Assembly (NCBI GenBank): GCA_900554745.1
Contig: USIU01000075.1
Span: forward strand, 1-6,117
Reading direction: 5' to 3'
DNA length: 6,117 nucleotides
Origin: an uncultured Leuconostoc sp.
GTDB lineage: Bacteria > Bacillota > Bacilli > Lactobacillales > Lactobacillaceae
Shown here piece by piece: positions 1 to 5,477 of this stretch. Both the position numbers and the translations under genes were made by a program. The notes under the pieces were generated by a model, which saw only the letters and a program-made list of their open reading frames with translations, was not told the origin of the DNA and did not search any database. Each line of letters opens with the position of its first letter. Position 1 is the first letter of the stretch.

Positions 1-292
1 GGTACTGGCCATGATTGGTTATTTCTTCAGCTATTTCATGACCAACATGCCCAACAATATCGTGATTAAAATTTTAAGTTACGTGCCTTTTATTTCACAA
101 AGCATGATGCCCGTCCGCCTGGTGACCAAAGTTGAATCTTGGCCTGCCGCGATTGTGGCGCTGATCTTGTCAGTGATCACGCTGGTCATTTTAGCTTGGT
201 TTGGTCGCGGTATTTACGCCAAAAACGTTTTGTCCTATAGTGATGACAAAATTATGGCCCAACTGATCAGAAATATTAGACACCACGATTAA
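1..292 (+). CDS. ABC-2 / NatB-type transporter permease, C-terminal part (5' end outside window)
   Basis: The open frame runs in from the left edge (first full codon at base 2), so only about the last 96 residues are present. They contain a hydrophobic segment (IGYFFSYF), a short extracellular-type loop with 'YVPFISQSMMPVRL', a long transmembrane helix (AAIVALILSVITLVILAWF) and a charged cytosolic tail with 'YAKNVLSYSDDK'. The pattern 'PF-S--MP-R' followed by a final helix and '-Y---VL-YSD' is typical of the C-terminus of NatB/YhaP-like ABC-2 permeases, which export sodium or unidentified substrates with a separate ATPase. The ATPase gene would be expected upstream, outside the window. The substrate cannot be told from this fragment. 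The next gene follows after 12 bases and is probably co-transcribed. The assignment is by recognised pattern only. Confidence 0.75.
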   Translation, partial: VLAMIGYFFSYFMTNMPNNIVIKILSYVPFISQSMMPVRLVTKVESWPAAIVALILSVITLVILAWFGRGIYAKNVLSYSDDKIMAQLIRNIRHHD

Positions 293-304
293 CCAGAGGA
301 ACTC

Positions 305-769
305 ATGACAACGCCTTTCTTTCTTACCAATAAAAAATGGTATACCCTTGAAAACCGCACCACAGCGGACGGCACACCGTTTCAGCGCTTTGAACTGACG
401 AACAAAGCCACCCCAGAAGCGATTGCCAGTTTCAAAGCAACTATGATTGCAATCGGACCAGAGGGACAAATTGAACCGGAGAACTTAAATCGCTTTCAAC
501 AAGCGTTAGGTTATGCTGCCCGTCGCCATTATCTGTCAGAAGCCCATGGTCTTTCTGCCGATGACTTGGCTCATACCCTTAACTTTATCAGTTACGCGAT
601 TCGGTCTTATCAACTATTAGACGATACCCTCACACCACCGAATACCCTTATTTTTAGCAAGCGCATCGCCACGCTTTATCGGCAATTTTTAAAGCAACAC
701 CCTGCTCGCATTACTGATCCAGAGCTCAATGCCTGGATTGTTGCCCAAGACCAGCGATTACCGCAGTAA
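305..769 (+). CDS. Hypothetical protein, 154 aa, unrecognised family
   Basis: A complete ORF with ATG start and an AGAGGA ribosome binding site at 295-300. It follows the ABC permease by 12 bases and ends at a strong terminator, so it is the last gene of that operon. The product has no signal peptide and no transmembrane segment, and looks like a small soluble, mostly helical protein. The N-terminal third (to about residue 40) is polar with possible beta strands ('KKWYTLENRTTADGTPFQRFEL'-type alternation). The rest is helix-like, with a tyrosine-rich stretch around residues 95-105 and a basic segment near residues 119-134. There are no cysteines and no recognisable nucleotide-binding, DNA-binding or catalytic motif. 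I do not recognise the family. Position suggests, but does not show, a link to the ABC exporter. Confidence 0.8.
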   Translation: MTTPFFLTNKKWYTLENRTTADGTPFQRFELTNKATPEAIASFKATMIAIGPEGQIEPENLNRFQQALGYAARRHYLSEAHGLSADDLAHTLNFISYAIRSYQLLDDTLTPPNTLIFSKRIATLYRQFLKQHPARITDPELNAWIVAQDQRLPQ

Positions 770-798
770 AAAAGCTACGACAATGTCGTAGCTTTTTT
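768..798. terminator. Bidirectional intrinsic terminator between the ABC-permease operon and opuA
   Basis: The stem GCTACGAC / GTCGTAGC closes on a three-base AAT loop and is flanked by A6 on the left and T6 on the right. Either strand therefore gives a GC-containing hairpin followed by a U run. It begins at the stop codon of the 154-aa gene and ends two bases before the opuABC stop codon, so it can end both converging transcripts. Confidence 0.9.
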
Positions 799-800
799 CA

Positions 801-2507
801 TTACTTATACCAGCTATCAGCTAGCTTTTGATGGGACTTAAGCCAAGCATTTGCCGCGTCCTTTGGTGATTGACCATTTTGAATGGCCAACATCACGCTT
901 TCCATGTCATCTTTCGTCCAATGGAAGTTATCCAAAACTTTTTCAAGTTTGGGATTGTCCTTTTTTAACCCCTTACGGGTAAAGGTTTGAATATTTTCAC
1001 CCTTCCCCATTGTTTCCTTTGGGTCTGCCAAATACTTCAAATGATATTTACTAAACATCCAGTGTGGTGACCAACCCGTCACGATGATATCTTTTTTCGC
1101 TTTGTAAGCTTTATCAAGGGCAATCGCCATCGCACCTGATGATGAACCTTGTAACTGCCATCCCTTCAAATTATCATAGCTTTTAAGCGTCTTTTGCGCA
1201 CTCGCCATTTCACCGGCACCTGGTTCAATTCCCGTAATGGTCTTATTGGCTTGGTTAGATAAATCAGCAATTGAATTAACCGCCATATAATCCGGTACGA
1301 CTAACCCTGTTTTGGCACCACGGAGGTTCGGCCCGAGCATATCAACATCATTTTTAAATTTGTTATACAACACTTTGTTCGTGTATGGCAACCAGGCACT
1401 AACCGAAGCGTCAACTTGCCCTTTCGCCACAGATTGCCATAAAACGGCACTATCTAGCGGTGTCATCATCACATTATAACCATGCTGGCGCAATGACTCA
1501 GCCAACACGTTAGTAGAAGCTACTTCGGAATCCCATTCCACGTAACCAAGGTTAACGCGTTGCCCTGTTTGCTTTTGGGTGGTCATCAAATTAATAGCGC
1601 CACCAGCAAGCATAACGAGCAATGTGGCTAGAATTGTCCAACGCTTCCAAGGTTGTGTTTCAGCTTTTTGACCTGGCTTCGTCGTTAACTTTTGGGTAAA
1701 GCGATCAATAATAATGGCGAGAATGACTAACCCAAGCCCATTAACGAATCCCAAACCAATATCAGCATGTTGCACGGCTGACAAGACACCACGTCCTAAG
1801 CCGGGGGCACCAATCATGGATGCCGTGACCACCATTGATAAGGCCAACATAATCGTTTGGTTAGCACCAGCTAAAATCGTGTTACGCGCGTTAGGTAATT
1901 CTAACTTAATGAGCTTTTGCCAAGTTGTTGACCCAAACGAATCCGCTGCTTCAACTAACGATACCGGTACTTGACGAATACCAAGATCCGTCATACGCAC
2001 CATTGGTGGCAAAGCAAAAATAATTGAGGCAAATACCCCGGGTACCACACCAATGCCAAAGAACGCTACTGCCGGAATCAAATAAACGAAGCCGGGCATC
2101 GTTTGCATAAAGTCCAAAATAGGCTTCACGATAGCAGCTGTTCTTGGTGATTTAGCAGTCAGAATCCCTAGCGGAATACCAATGACCAATGAGATAACCG
2201 ACGCCATAATGACCAAGGTCAACGTACTCATCAAGTCATCCCATAAGTTTTGGTTGGCCACAATAGCTAAACCAAAAAAGGTAAACGCTGGGAAGCCAAT
2301 TTTTTTAGGTGTCGTTAAAATCGCAATCAATGTGATACCGGCAATCATCAGCGGCATTGGGATCGCAGTCAACCCGTTAGTCAACCCGTCCATAATCGCT
2401 TGACCGACGTGTTGCATGAAATTAAATAATCCGGATAGATGATCAGTTAACCAGTTAACGCCCGCCGTCACCCAATCTTCTAAGGGTAATTTAGGTATAT
2501 TAAGCAT
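801..2507 (-). CDS. opuABC: Glycine betaine ABC transporter, fused permease and substrate-binding protein (OpuABC/BusAB)
   Basis: A 568-residue membrane protein that imports compatible solutes, mainly glycine betaine, under osmotic stress. Residues 1-45 form an amphipathic N-terminal region. Residues about 48-270 are the permease, with several hydrophobic helices and the EAA loop that contacts the ATPase (EAADSFG at 186-192, continuing to LPNAR at 204-208). A last helix at about 289-308 tethers the external binding domain (about 315-568). That domain has tryptophans fit for the aromatic cage around the quaternary ammonium group: W325 in YVEWDSE, W372 in SAWLP, and W479/W483 in TGWSPHW. The length and fusion match Lactococcus OpuABC (about 573 aa). 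The start overlaps the opuAA stop by 8 bases (ATGCTTAA), with AAGGAG 9 bases upstream inside opuAA, so translation is probably coupled. It ends at the shared terminator. Confidence 0.96.
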   Translation of the reverse strand: MLNIPKLPLEDWVTAGVNWLTDHLSGLFNFMQHVGQAIMDGLTNGLTAIPMPLMIAGITLIAILTTPKKIGFPAFTFFGLAIVANQNLWDDLMSTLTLVIMASVISLVIGIPLGILTAKSPRTAAIVKPILDFMQTMPGFVYLIPAVAFFGIGVVPGVFASIIFALPPMVRMTDLGIRQVPVSLVEAADSFGSTTWQKLIKLELPNARNTILAGANQTIMLALSMVVTASMIGAPGLGRGVLSAVQHADIGLGFVNGLGLVILAIIIDRFTQKLTTKPGQKAETQPWKRWTILATLLVMLAGGAINLMTTQKQTGQRVNLGYVEWDSEVASTNVLAESLRQHGYNVMMTPLDSAVLWQSVAKGQVDASVSAWLPYTNKVLYNKFKNDVDMLGPNLRGAKTGLVVPDYMAVNSIADLSNQANKTITGIEPGAGEMASAQKTLKSYDNLKGWQLQGSSSGAMAIALDKAYKAKKDIIVTGWSPHWMFSKYHLKYLADPKETMGKGENIQTFTRKGLKKDNPKLEKVLDNFHWTKDDMESVMLAIQNGQSPKDAANAWLKSHQKLADSWYK

Positions 2508-3696
2508 CTTCGTCTTCTCCTTGTGTATCAGCTAACGCTTCCAAAACCGCACCACGAATGATGACCCCTTTGACGCGGTTGTTCGCATCAACAACTGCCA
2601 CCGGTGTTTGGGCATCATAAATAATCGGCATAATTTCTGAGATCAGCGTATCTAATGAAACCGTTGGCATGTCAGACACCACCTCAGTTAGTGGTGTTTT
2701 ATCACGCCGGGCAGTGACCGCTGCTTCAGATGACAAATAGCCCAGTAACTCACGACTACGATTAACCGCAACCAAACCAGAAACTTCTTCATCTGACATT
2801 TTCCGTAAGGCCACGGTTGGTCCATCGACCATCACGTTCGTTGTTAAGGCAGGAATCATAATACTTTCCGCCGTCAACACCTTTGAGCGATCAACACCAC
2901 CGATAAATGTCCGTACATAATCATTGGCTGGATTCGTCAAAATTTCTTCACCTGTGCCAACTTGTTGCAACTGACCATCTTTCATAATGGCAATATGGTC
3001 ACCGATGTGCAACGCTTCATTCAAATCGTGGGTAATAAAGATAATCGTCTTGCGGACATTTGCCTGTAATTCCAATAACTCTTCTTGCATCTCACCACGC
3101 ACCAAAGGATCAAGTGCCGAAAAAGCTTCGTCCATCAGTAAAATATCAGGATCATTGGTTAAAGCCCGGGCTAAACCAACACGTTGTTGCATCCCCCCAG
3201 ATAATTGCGCTGGATACTGATCTTTAAAACTCAATAACTTCGCATTGTCTAAGGCTTTTTCTGCACGTTGGCGGCGCTCAGCCTTATCCACGCCTTGGAC
3301 TTCTAAGCCATATTCCGTATTTTCAAGCAATGTCCGGTGGGGAAATAGCCCGAAGTTTTGGAACACCATACTCATTTTCTTTCGCCGGATATCCAGCATC
3401 TGTTTCTTATTAAATTTTGTAATTTCTTGCCCATCGATGAACAATTGCCCATCGGTTGGCTCAATTAACCGATTCAGCAAGCGAATCAAGGTTGACTTCC
3501 CCGAACCTGACAGTCCCATAATCACAAAGATTTCGCCTTCTTCAATGGTCATGTTAATGTCATAGACACCAACTGTACTCCCAGTCTTTTCGACAATCTC
3601 GTTTTTACTCTTGTTTTGCTTCACCATCTTTAACGCCGCTTTTGGGCGTTTCCCAAATATTTTGGTCAGATGCTTTATCTCGACTTTATTCGTCAT
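2500..3696 (-). CDS. opuAA: Glycine betaine ABC transporter ATP-binding subunit with tandem CBS domains (OpuAA/BusAA)
   Basis: A 398-residue ATPase of the ProV/OpuAA family that powers the OpuABC permease. Visible motifs are Walker A GLSGSGKST (61-69), Q-loop Q113, ABC signature LSGGMQQR (165-172), Walker B ILLMDE with catalytic E190, D-loop SALD and H-loop H223. Two CBS domains follow (about 275-330 and 335-392), then a short acidic tail, GEDEDA. In the Lactococcus homologue the CBS pair senses ionic strength and binds c-di-AMP, which inhibits transport; the same role here is inferred. I chose the ATG at 3696 over an in-frame GTG at 3708: the ATG lies 4 bases after a perfect GGAGGA, the GTG lies within that site, and MTNKVEIKHLTKIFGKR aligns with the usual N-terminus. 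It is the first gene of the leftward operon and is transcribed away from busR. Confidence 0.96.
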   Translation of the reverse strand: MTNKVEIKHLTKIFGKRPKAALKMVKQNKSKNEIVEKTGSTVGVYDINMTIEEGEIFVIMGLSGSGKSTLIRLLNRLIEPTDGQLFIDGQEITKFNKKQMLDIRRKKMSMVFQNFGLFPHRTLLENTEYGLEVQGVDKAERRQRAEKALDNAKLLSFKDQYPAQLSGGMQQRVGLARALTNDPDILLMDEAFSALDPLVRGEMQEELLELQANVRKTIIFITHDLNEALHIGDHIAIMKDGQLQQVGTGEEILTNPANDYVRTFIGGVDRSKVLTAESIMIPALTTNVMVDGPTVALRKMSDEEVSGLVAVNRSRELLGYLSSEAAVTARRDKTPLTEVVSDMPTVSLDTLISEIMPIIYDAQTPVAVVDANNRVKGVIIRGAVLEALADTQGEDEDA

Positions 3697-3700
3697 GAAA

Positions 3701-3706
3701 TCCTCC
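3701..3706 (-). promoter_or_regulatory. Ribosome binding site of opuAA
   Basis: On the minus strand GGAGGA lies 4 bases before the ATG at 3696. It decides the start: the alternative GTG at 3708-3706 would sit inside this site and have no Shine-Dalgarno sequence of its own. Confidence 0.85.
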
Positions 3707-3742
3707 ACTTCGTTTCAAATGAGCTTTTTGACTCATCTCCCA

Positions 3743-3771
3743 TTGACTCTGTTTGCGATTTAACTTATACT
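3743..3771 (+). promoter_or_regulatory. Probable busR promoter
   Basis: TTGACT (3743-3748), a 17-base spacer and TATACT (3766-3771) make a good sigma-A type promoter on the plus strand. Transcription would start near 3778, about 100 bases before busR, and the transcript would run across all GTGAC/GTCAC elements. This would allow BusR to repress its own gene. The start nearly coincides with that predicted for opuA on the other strand. Confidence 0.6.
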
Positions 3772-3773
3772 GC

Positions 3774-3784
3774 AAAGTGACAAC
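3774..3784. promoter_or_regulatory. Additional GTGAC element at the start sites of opuA and busR
   Basis: AAAGTGACAAC here is the exact reverse complement of GTTGTCACTTT at 3838-3848. The two copies are 64 bp apart centre to centre, close to six helical turns. This copy overlaps the predicted start points of both opuA and busR. It is probably a further BusR contact site, perhaps used with the downstream pair for stronger repression; this is inference. Confidence 0.45.
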
Positions 3785-3786
3785 CT

Positions 3787-3815
3787 ATTATAAAAAATAA
3801 ATTGCCTCTCAAAGT
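3787..3815 (-). promoter_or_regulatory. Probable opuA operon promoter
   Basis: On the minus strand a perfect TATAAT -10 box lies at 3792-3787, preceded by an A/T-rich spacer. The -35 region 17 bases upstream (ACTTTG at 3815-3810) is poor, so the promoter may be intrinsically weak. Transcription would start near 3780, giving a leader of about 84 bases. The start point falls on one GTGAC element and the -35 region on another, which fits repression by BusR. The promoter is predicted from sequence only. Confidence 0.5.
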
Positions 3816-3848
3816 GATGTCTTCTATTTTGTCACAAGTTGTCACTTT
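3811..3848. promoter_or_regulatory. Candidate BusR bipartite operator (AAAGTGAT-N22-GTCACTTT)
   Basis: AAAGTGAT at 3811-3818 and GTCACTTT at 3841-3848 are inverted copies with 7 of 8 bases matching, separated by exactly 22 bp. BusR of Streptococcus agalactiae is reported to recognise a bipartite motif separated by 22 bp, measured by its tetrameric coiled coil. A further GTCAC at 3831-3835 lies 10 bp (one helical turn) from the right half. The left half covers the -35 region of the predicted opuA promoter. That BusR binds here is inferred from spacing, motif and gene context. Confidence 0.6.
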
Positions 3849-3868
3849 TGTCAAACGAGGCAACTTTT

Positions 3869-3872
3869 GGAG
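3869..3872 (+). promoter_or_regulatory. Ribosome binding site of busR
   Basis: GGAG lies 6 bases before the ATG at 3879. It rules out the in-frame TTG at 3867, which overlaps this site and would add only four residues. Confidence 0.8.
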
Positions 3873-3878
3873 AATCCT

Positions 3879-4505
3879 ATGCGAACAATTCGAGAACCGC
3901 GTTATCGTAAAATTGCGTATCAAATCGCTCAAAAAATCGCTGACAACGATTACCCCGTGGGCAGCAAACTCCATGCCCGTTCAACGCTATCCGTGGCTTT
4001 TGGGGTCTCATCGGAAACAGCACGCAAAGCTGTCAGCGTCTTAGCTGACCTACAGATTGTGAAACCTATTCATGGCAGCGGAGTTGAAGTGTTGTCTCGC
4101 GAGCGCGCTAAAGCTTTTTTGAAACAATCGGAAACAACCTTTGACATTCAAGCTTTACACGGTCAAATTAATGATCTGATTGCACAGCAAAAACAAGACA
4201 TTCATGCCTTAGAGCAAACGTTGTCACGGCTGTTTGACCAAACGCAACGTGTCCAACGACATCGTCATAGTCCATTAACGCCTTATGAACTCGAGTTACA
4301 TGACGATAGTCCCAAGCTCGGCTTATCTGTAGGGAGTCTAAATCTCTGGCAAAGCACCGGCGCCACCTTGGTCGCCATCTTACACCATGATGAACTCATT
4401 GTCTCACCAGGACCCTACGCGGTGATTGAGCGCGGTGATACGTTGTATTTTGTCGGTAATGAAGCGGTCGTCGAGACGGTTTATAACTTTTTCTATCAAA
4501 AATAA
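3879..4505 (+). CDS. busR: BusR, GntR-type c-di-AMP-responsive repressor of the opuA (busA) operon
   Basis: A 208-residue regulator. Residues 1-75 form a GntR winged helix (YRKIAYQIAQKIADNDYPVG, ARSTLSVAFGVSSETARKAV, wing HGSG at 65-68). Residues about 83-128 are charged and heptad-like (ALHGQINDLIAQQKQDIHAL), consistent with the long coiled coil of BusR. Residues about 133-205 match an RCK_C/TrkA_C effector domain (LSVGSLNLW, TLVAILHHDELIVSPGP, GDTLYFVGNEAVV). This domain order, unusual for GntR proteins, defines BusR. In Streptococcus agalactiae and Lactococcus lactis BusR represses the divergent glycine betaine transporter, and c-di-AMP binding to RCK_C favours DNA binding. The divergent opuA operon and the GTGAC elements between them support the same job here. 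A terminator follows directly. Confidence 0.94.
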   Translation: MRTIREPRYRKIAYQIAQKIADNDYPVGSKLHARSTLSVAFGVSSETARKAVSVLADLQIVKPIHGSGVEVLSRERAKAFLKQSETTFDIQALHGQINDLIAQQKQDIHALEQTLSRLFDQTQRVQRHRHSPLTPYELELHDDSPKLGLSVGSLNLWQSTGATLVAILHHDELIVSPGPYAVIERGDTLYFVGNEAVVETVYNFFYQK

Positions 4506-4512
4506 CCTTTAG

Positions 4513-4539
4513 AAAACGGCAGCAAACTGTCGTTTTTTT
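4513..4539 (+). terminator. Intrinsic terminator after busR
   Basis: The stem AAAACGGCAG / CTGTCGTTTT has a CAAA loop and one G-T wobble, and is followed by a run of seven T. It starts 7 bases after the busR stop codon and ends just before the bioY promoter, separating the two units. Confidence 0.85.
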
Positions 4540-4545
4540 ATTGTC

Positions 4546-4574
4546 TTGACAACCTCTTCGCTTAACTGTAAACT
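4546..4574 (+). promoter_or_regulatory. bioY operon promoter
   Basis: A perfect TTGACA (4546-4551) is followed by a 17-base spacer and TAAACT (4569-4574). Transcription would start near 4581, giving a leader of about 28 bases before bioY. The -10 box lies inside the left half of the BirA-type operator. Confidence 0.75.
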
Positions 4575-4597
4575 TAAACAATCAAATAGGTTTACAA
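4566..4597. promoter_or_regulatory. BirA-type biotin operator
   Basis: CTGTAAACT, 14 bases, then GGTTTACAA. The perfect inverted core is TGTAAAC / GTTTACA. The known BirA operator consensus is close to TTGTAAACC-N14/15-GGTTTACAA; the right half matches fully and the left half differs at its two end bases. It covers the -10 box, the start point and the edge of the bioY ribosome binding site, so bound holo-BirA (with biotinyl-AMP) would block transcription when biotin is plentiful. A birA-like gene lies in the same operon. Confidence 0.82.
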
Positions 4598-4602
4598 AAG
4601 GA
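4596..4602 (+). promoter_or_regulatory. Ribosome binding site of bioY
   Basis: AAAAGGA ends 6 bases before the ATG at 4609. It supports that start over an in-frame TTG at 4546, which coincides with the -35 box and would place the operator inside the gene. Confidence 0.75.
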
Positions 4603-4608
4603 CAACAC

Positions 4609-5154
4609 ATGAAAACACAAAAACTTACCCTCACCGTCATGATGATTGCGCTACTCATTGTGATGGCTTACCTGCCAGCTATTCCCGTTGGACTAGTTCC
4701 GATTGTGGTGCAAAATCTCGGTATTATGCTGGCGGGGGCACTCCTAGGTTGGCGCAACGGCGTGCTTGCCATTATGGTTTGGCTGCTGATGGCTGCTATT
4801 GGTTTGCCGGTCTTGGTTGGTGGCGCTGGCGGTTTCCCGCACTTTTTTGGTGCAACAGCTGGTTATATCTGGGCCTATCCCGTTGCTGCTGGTCTGATTG
4901 GTTGGGGTGTTCAAACCTTGGACCGCTTGCATCAGACTCATTTCATCACCTTGCTACTCGTGATTTTAACGTTCGGTGTGTTGCTGGTTGATGTCAGCGG
5001 TGCCATCGGCCTACACCTTGTGACCCATATGCCATTACCACAAGCCTTACTGTTGCAACTAACATATGTCCCTGGGGACTGTGTCAAGGCGGTGGTTGCC
5101 ACCGTAGTTACGTTGGCGCTGCGTCGCCGCTTCCCACAACTTGCCCATGTTTGA
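4609..5154 (+). CDS. bioY: BioY, biotin-specific S component of an ECF transporter
   Basis: A 181-residue membrane protein of the usual BioY length with about six hydrophobic segments. Family hallmarks are the loop GLPVLVGGAGG at residues 65-75 with FFGATAGYIWAY at 79-90, the early motif PIVVQNLGIMLAGALLG (31-47), and the C-terminal LTYVPGDCVKAVVATVV (151-167). The equivalent motifs in well-studied BioY proteins line the biotin site. It captures biotin at the membrane and normally works with the shared ECF module (EcfA, EcfA', EcfT), whose genes are not in this window. It is the first gene of a biotin-controlled operon with a BirA-type operator at its promoter. Its last 8 bases overlap the start of the zinc-finger gene. 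No biotin synthesis genes are seen, which fits a scavenging lifestyle. Confidence 0.95.
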   Translation: MKTQKLTLTVMMIALLIVMAYLPAIPVGLVPIVVQNLGIMLAGALLGWRNGVLAIMVWLLMAAIGLPVLVGGAGGFPHFFGATAGYIWAYPVAAGLIGWGVQTLDRLHQTHFITLLLVILTFGVLLVDVSGAIGLHLVTHMPLPQALLLQLTYVPGDCVKAVVATVVTLALRRRFPQLAHV

Positions 5155-5468
5155 TATCTTAGGCATTGGCACTGATCAATCTGGACGTTGCACCCATTGG
5201 CATACAACCGTTGACATTATTGCCAATAAATGTCAACATTGCCAATAAATGTCAACAGTGTCAGGCTTACTACGCTTGCTACTTATGCCACGACGCCCTT
5301 ACAACGCATGCATTTGAACCCGTTGCCATGACTGCATTGGGCGCTCTTTGTGGCGCATGTGGTCTAGAGATGACTGGCAACGTTTATCGCACCCAAACCA
5401 CCTGCCCGCAGTGTCACCATGCTTTCAATCCGCAATGCCACCTACATCAACACATTTATTTTTGCTAA
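5147..5468 (+). pseudogene. CHY-type zinc-finger protein gene, frameshifted by a 19-bp tandem duplication
   Basis: Reading from the ATG at 5147 gives MFDILGIGTDQSGRCTHWHT, continuing to ANKCQHCQ and a stop at 5246-5248 (33 residues). The downstream frame, ending at 5468, carries the rest of a CHY zinc finger. Dropping one 19-base copy joins them into a single 100-residue protein with CTHWH (15-19), NKCQQC (28-32), YYACYLCH (35-42), LCGACGLEM (60-68), CPQCHHAFNPQC (79-90) and HLHQHIYF, the spacing of the zf-CHY family (zinc-binding proteins, biochemical role mostly unknown). The start overlaps the bioY stop by 8 bases and has no Shine-Dalgarno sequence, so it would be coupled to bioY. The 33-residue product would keep only the first few ligands. 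It is either a true disruption, a reversible variant or a sequence error. Confidence 0.88.
5219..5257 (+). repeat. 19-bp exact tandem duplication
   Basis: TTGCCAATAAATGTCAACA occurs at 5220-5238 and again at 5239-5257 without any mismatch; the base before each copy is also A, so the repeated tract starts at 5219. Because 19 is not a multiple of three, the second copy shifts the reading frame of the zinc-finger gene. One or four copies would keep the frame, two or three would not. Confidence 0.97.
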
Positions 5469-5477
5469 AATAAACAT

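Noticed and set aside
191..469. Minus-strand ORF opposite the permease end and the 154-aa gene
   Set aside because: It spans the gap between two good plus-strand genes, lacks a ribosome site and resembles no protein; the same applies to the other opposite-strand ORFs within opuABC, opuAA, busR and bioY.
3697..3708. GTG start for opuAA at 3708
   Set aside because: The GTG overlaps the GGAGG Shine-Dalgarno sequence that serves the ATG at 3696, and the family alignment begins at that ATG.
3716..3735. Hairpin ATGAG-N8-CTCAT in the opuA leader as a riboswitch or attenuator
   Set aside because: The stem is only 5 bp, has no U-run partner or alternative pairing that I can see, and the leader is too short for a known riboswitch class.
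3867..3878. TTG start for busR at 3867
   Set aside because: It overlaps the GGAG ribosome site of the ATG at 3879 and has no ribosome site of its own.
4546..4608. N-terminal extension of bioY from TTG 4546
   Set aside because: The extension covers the -35 and -10 boxes and the BirA operator, encodes no hydrophobic or conserved residues, and AAAAGGA points to ATG 4609.
4581..4608. Riboswitch-type control of bioY
   Set aside because: The leader is only about 28 bases and is explained by the BirA operator; no known biotin riboswitch applies.
5166..5468. A 100-aa ORF starting at TTG 5166 as an intact gene
   Set aside because: Its first 24 residues are an out-of-frame reading of the true N-terminal region. 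The zinc-finger similarity in this frame begins only at the duplicated tract, and the natural N-terminus (with C15 and H17) lies in another frame from ATG 5147.
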